A stretch of 64,000 nt of DNA from Paenibacillus turicensis (GTDB lineage Bacteria > Bacillota > Bacilli > Paenibacillales > Paenibacillaceae), in assembly GCF_017873435.1 (NCBI RefSeq), contig NZ_JAGGKG010000003.1:248001-312000 (forward strand). Direction: 5' to 3'. This document shows, piece by piece, positions 61,167 to 64,000 of this stretch. Position 1 is the first letter of the stretch. Every line of letters starts with the position of its first letter. The position numbers and the translations under genes are program-made. Under the pieces are notes generated by a model. It worked only from the letters and a program-made list of their open reading frames with translations, was not told where the DNA came from and searched no databases.

Positions 61167-61811
61167 GTGGGGAAAAAATATACGGCAAAAGAGGCTAAAA
61201 ATTTAATATTAGATACGGCTGCGGTTTTATTTACGAACAAAGGTTACGAGCATACCTCGATCAGTGACATTGTTGCAGGCCTAGATGGACTCACTCGAGG
61301 CGCTGTTTATCATCATTTTGATTCCAAATATGACATTATCGTGGGGATTGCCAAAAGATTAATACCAGAAAAAGAGCTGTTAGATTCTATTGATCAACGT
61401 GATGATTTAACTGGTTTAGCAAAAATTCAAAATCTTTTACTTGAAGCGATGTTTAATGACGATATTGCAAAATCAACAGCGATTTCTTTGGCATTACTTC
61501 ATGATGCCACCTTTACTTCAATTTATAACACGCAGCTGTGTCAAGTTTTGGGACCAAAAATAGAAAGTTATATTGAAGCAGGGAATGAGGATGGCTCTAT
61601 TAACGTTCCACAACCAAAACAAATGGCGGAAATGATTATTTTATTAACAAGTACTTGGTTTATTCAATCGTTATTTGTAACTACGGCTGACACATTTTTT
61701 GAGAAGTTAAAAGCGGCTCAATACGTATTAAGAAAAAGCGGAGTTGATGTTCTAAGCGAGGATGTCTATTTAACAATTGTTAACAAACTTAGTCAGGCTG
61801 CTGCTAAATAG
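61167..61811 (+). CDS. TetR family transcriptional regulator
   Basis: 214 residues from GTG, eight bases behind AGGAG; the upstream ATG at 61143 lacks an RBS. HTH: EAKNLILDTAAVLFTNKGYEHTSISDIVAGLDGLTRGAVYHHFDSKYDIIVGIAKR. The C-terminal ligand domain is variable. It is 16 bases upstream of an alpha/beta hydrolase gene, which it likely controls in one operon. Confidence 0.9.
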   Translation: MGKKYTAKEAKNLILDTAAVLFTNKGYEHTSISDIVAGLDGLTRGAVYHHFDSKYDIIVGIAKRLIPEKELLDSIDQRDDLTGLAKIQNLLLEAMFNDDIAKSTAISLALLHDATFTSIYNTQLCQVLGPKIESYIEAGNEDGSINVPQPKQMAEMIILLTSTWFIQSLFVTTADTFFEKLKAAQYVLRKSGVDVLSEDVYLTIVNKLSQAAAK

Positions 61812-61826
61812 AAGAGGAGCGTATAT

Positions 61827-62759
61827 ATGAAAAAACCTTTAAAAATTGTTGGGATCATTTTACTTTCGATCATCGTTTTAGTTGTACTTATTTTTGCAGG
61901 TATTTTTATTAACAATAAAATTCAACTAAGTCGTGAAGCGAAGAAAATAGTCCCTTATGGAGAAACTGTAGCTATAGATGGCAAAAAAATGAATATTCAA
62001 ATTTCTGGAGCAGGCAAAAAGACGATTGTGTTATTACCTGGTTTTATGACTGTAGCCCCAGTGATTGATTTTAAGCCACTCATTGATGAATTGGAAAAAA
62101 ATTATCGTGTTGTGGCGGTTGAACCTTTTGGGTATGGTTTAAGTGACGATACAGACAAGGAAAGATCTATTGAAAATATAACAGAGGAAATACATGAAGT
62201 GTTAGCTAAGCAAGGTATAACCAAATACACGATCATGGGTCATTCAATATCTGGAGTATATTCTCTTGAGTATATTAATAAATATCGTGATGAAGTTGAA
62301 GCTATTATCGGTATTGATAGTAGTTTACCTTCTCAAGGACATGACGGTGAAAATCCAGCAGAAGCCATGTCTCTACTAAGGAAATCAGGTATTTACCGGT
62401 TACTCGTAAGCACTAACCCTGCAATGCTAAACATTCCAGCTGTGGGGGACAAGCTAAGCGAACAATATAAATATTTATCTCTTAGAAATATCGGATCAGA
62501 AGCGACTGTAAATGAAGGTAAAGCAATCCTAGAAAATTTTCAAAAGGCAGCTGCAATCCAATTACCAAAAGACTTACCCGTTCTCTATTTTTTAGCAACG
62601 GACAGTGTTAATCCAGATGAAAACTGGTTAAAGATCCATCAGGATATGGTTAAAAATAGTGAAAAATCAGCTGTTAAAGTCATAGAGGGTGGGCACTATT
62701 TGCATCATACTCAAGCTAAGCTCTTAGCTGAGGATACGTTATCTTTTTTAGGAAAATAA
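61827..62759 (+). CDS. Membrane-anchored alpha/beta hydrolase
   Basis: 310 residues. An N-terminal membrane helix (KIVGIILLSIIVLVVLIFAGIFINN) anchors an alpha/beta hydrolase domain outside the cell: TIVLLPGFMTVAPVIDFKPL (oxyanion loop), nucleophile elbow MGHSISGVYSLEYI (Ser in GHSIS), YFLATDSVNPDEN (probable Asp) and EGGHYLHH (catalytic His). Substrate unknown. AGAGGAGCG before the ATG. Cotranscribed with the tetR gene. Confidence 0.88.
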   Translation: MKKPLKIVGIILLSIIVLVVLIFAGIFINNKIQLSREAKKIVPYGETVAIDGKKMNIQISGAGKKTIVLLPGFMTVAPVIDFKPLIDELEKNYRVVAVEPFGYGLSDDTDKERSIENITEEIHEVLAKQGITKYTIMGHSISGVYSLEYINKYRDEVEAIIGIDSSLPSQGHDGENPAEAMSLLRKSGIYRLLVSTNPAMLNIPAVGDKLSEQYKYLSLRNIGSEATVNEGKAILENFQKAAAIQLPKDLPVLYFLATDSVNPDENWLKIHQDMVKNSEKSAVKVIEGGHYLHHTQAKLLAEDTLSFLGK

Positions 62760-62809
62760 ATGAATAATAAGATTTCATACACGCTTAATATTTTATCGTA
62801 GTGATATAA

Positions 62810-62846
62810 AAACTCCCCACATTCTCATTCATGTGGGGAGTTTTCT
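62810..62846. terminator. Bidirectional terminator between hydrolase gene and rqcH
   Basis: AACTCCCCACAT / ATGTGGGGAGTT perfect stem, nine-base loop, TTTC tail. Confidence 0.9.
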
Positions 62847-62863
62847 ATTTATTGGTTACTAAA

Positions 62864-64000
62864 TCAATTATTTTTAGTCTGACTACGCAAACCTTTTATG
62901 AGGTCTTCATCAGGGGTAACAAATAAAGTTTTTTGATTATCATAAATGACAAACCCTGGCTTGGCCCCACTAGGCTTACGTACATGGCGAATTAAGGTGT
63001 AATCAACAGGCACACTACTGGAGGATTTCGCTTGGCTGAAATAAGCGGCTAGCTGAGCAGCCTCATGAAGTGTATCCTCACTATAAGTCTCACTTCTAAT
63101 TAATACGTGGGACCCTGGAATATCCTTTGTATGGAGCCAAGTATCATTGGGTTTCCCTACTTTATTTGTCACATATTCATTTTGAATATTGTTTTTCCCA
63201 ACGTATAGTTCAATTCCCTCAGAGGAAGTGTACACGTGTAAGGTAGGGCGATCATTTTTTTTCTTTTTCTTTCCTTTTGGTCCTCGATCACGTAAGTAGC
63301 CTTGTGTAATCAATTCCTCACGTATTTCATCGATATCACTAAGGGTAGCGTATTGAAGCTGCTGTAATAAACCTTCAATATACCTAATTTCCTCATTGGC
63401 TAGCTTCATTTGCTCTTCAATGACGGCTAAGCTATTTTTAAATTTATTATATTTTTTAAAATATTTTTGCGCGTTTTCAGAAGGAGTGAGCAAAGGATCA
63501 AGCTGAATCTTTTCGATCGGCTGTGATTCTTCATAATAATTTACTAATTCAACCTGCTTATCTCCCTTGTTAACGGAATGTAAAGAGGCAAACAACAACT
63601 CTCCCGCAATTCGGTAACGCTCCGCATCATCCGCTTCAAGTAAGTCCTGCTGTAGCTTTGTCAGCTTTTTCACGTTTTTGTTTCGTTCATTTTGCAAGAA
63701 ACGTAATAAGTCACTGCTCTTTTGCTTCACAGTATCTCTTAATGCCTTATCCCCGTAATAAGCCTCCATACATTCACTGATAGAATCGTATTGGCGCAAG
63801 TTAGAAGTGATCTGTGATAAAGGGATGACTGAAAATATACTTTTTTGTTGTTCATTATCTCCAAGCATAGGTGCATACTCGTGTTGCTTAACTTGATTCA
63901 TCAGTTTTGAGAAGGTTTCCCACAATTGATTGATGTCACGTTGCTCCTGATAGGCTGGTGTTTGGACTATAATTTCATTTGCAATTAATGGGCTGATCCC
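62864..64000 (-). CDS. rqcH: RqcH/NEMF-family ribosome quality control protein (NFACT), 5' end outside window
   Basis: The frame runs off the right edge (64000); 378 residues are seen of a protein of about 570. From the edge it reads GISPLIANEII, the NFACT-N to linker motif, then a coiled-coil region (about KLTKLQQDLLEADDAERYRIAGELLFASL ... NKFKNSLAVIEEQMKLANEEI) and the C-terminal NFACT-R domain with GKNNIQNEYVTNKVGKPNDTWLHTKDIPGSHVLI. RqcH binds stalled 50S subunits and adds C-terminal Ala tails; older names are YloA and fibronectin-binding FbpA. The Met at 63925 is internal. Confidence 0.95.
   Translation of the reverse strand, partial: GISPLIANEIIVQTPAYQEQRDINQLWETFSKLMNQVKQHEYAPMLGDNEQQKSIFSVIPLSQITSNLRQYDSISECMEAYYGDKALRDTVKQKSSDLLRFLQNERNKNVKKLTKLQQDLLEADDAERYRIAGELLFASLHSVNKGDKQVELVNYYEESQPIEKIQLDPLLTPSENAQKYFKKYNKFKNSLAVIEEQMKLANEEIRYIEGLLQQLQYATLSDIDEIREELITQGYLRDRGPKGKKKKKNDRPTLHVYTSSEGIELYVGKNNIQNEYVTNKVGKPNDTWLHTKDIPGSHVLIRSETYSEDTLHEAAQLAAYFSQAKSSSSVPVDYTLIRHVRKPSGAKPGFVIYDNQKTLFVTPDEDLIKGLRSQTKNN

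Noticed and set aside
62864-63925. Rqc2-like ORF as a complete 353-residue protein
   Set aside because: The frame is open to the window edge with the conserved GISPLIANEII motif, so the gene is cut by the edge.
1-64000. CRISPR arrays, rRNA genes, intact IS elements and phage structural genes
   Set aside because: No regularly spaced repeats, rRNA sequence, transposase or capsid/tail genes were seen on either strand.

Overview
This 64-kb stretch is a low-GC Firmicute chromosome, most likely a Bacillales member close to Paenibacillus. Evidence for this is strong GGAGG ribosome binding sites, frequent TTG/GTG starts, rho-independent terminators after most units, and Bacillales-specific families: ylbF/ylbG, ylaN and ftsW, yuzB (DUF1450), yktB (DUF1054), the His-rich DUF1292 protein, speA of the Firmicute type, ccpA and a rpsD/diguanylate cyclase divergent pair. 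The genus is inferred from gene content only.

Layout. 1-4030: the 3' end of ung, a secreted eight-repeat Ig-like (BIG2) protein, a membrane-anchored ComEC-like metallo-beta-lactamase hydrolase and DUF3006. 4162-7198: mannose-6-phosphate isomerase and a ROK sugar kinase, divergent from a LacI regulator. 7276-11764: sodA, yuzB, a SufR-like regulator, trhO, a polysaccharide deacetylase and a VOC protein. 11765-19750: an accessory region. 19751-32303: housekeeping and small-molecule genes (GNAT, TetR/HXXEE pair, MBL hydrolase, DUF1292, speA, an MFS transporter, yktB, gnd, an atypical aroA, a CoA-binding protein). 32530-33087: a RelB/DinJ-YafQ toxin-antitoxin locus with a frameshifted toxin. 33556-42609: ptsI, a DJ-1/PfpI protein, ccpA, mtnN, PBP1A and rpsD. 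43133-51508: diguanylate cyclase, M29 aminopeptidase, a His-less HPr-like protein, ylaN, a Ca2+/H+ exchanger, Asp23, ftsW and an M20 amidohydrolase. 51590-55683: bacterial XPB helicase with a translationally coupled partner, then ylbF-ylbG. 55804-64000: a decayed GNAT gene, a large secreted protein, a PHP phosphoesterase, a TetR/hydrolase pair and the 3' part of rqcH.

The most interesting segment is the accessory island. An intact tRNA-Val(GAC) gene (12219-12291) is followed by an XRE regulator, a doubly frameshifted radC, and a two-gene, very AT-rich operon coding for a class 2 OLD (ATPase-TOPRIM) nuclease and a UvrD-like helicase, i.e. a Gabija-like anti-phage system. Immediately behind it lies a degenerate copy of the tRNA 3' half (17901-17942), which reads as the other attachment site, and then an integrase remnant. 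The helicase gene lacks the GKT of its Walker A motif through an apparent 10-base deletion that also shifts the frame, so the system looks disabled while the nuclease is intact. A 29-codon holin-like type I toxin candidate sits just upstream of the tRNA.

Decay is a theme of the window: radC, the helicase, yafQ, a GNAT gene, the integrase and at least three short coding remnants are broken. Regulatory signals of note are a near-identical 30-bp promoter element shared by sodA and trhO, four 12-bp tandem repeats upstream of a tetR gene, and direct repeats over the relB promoter.
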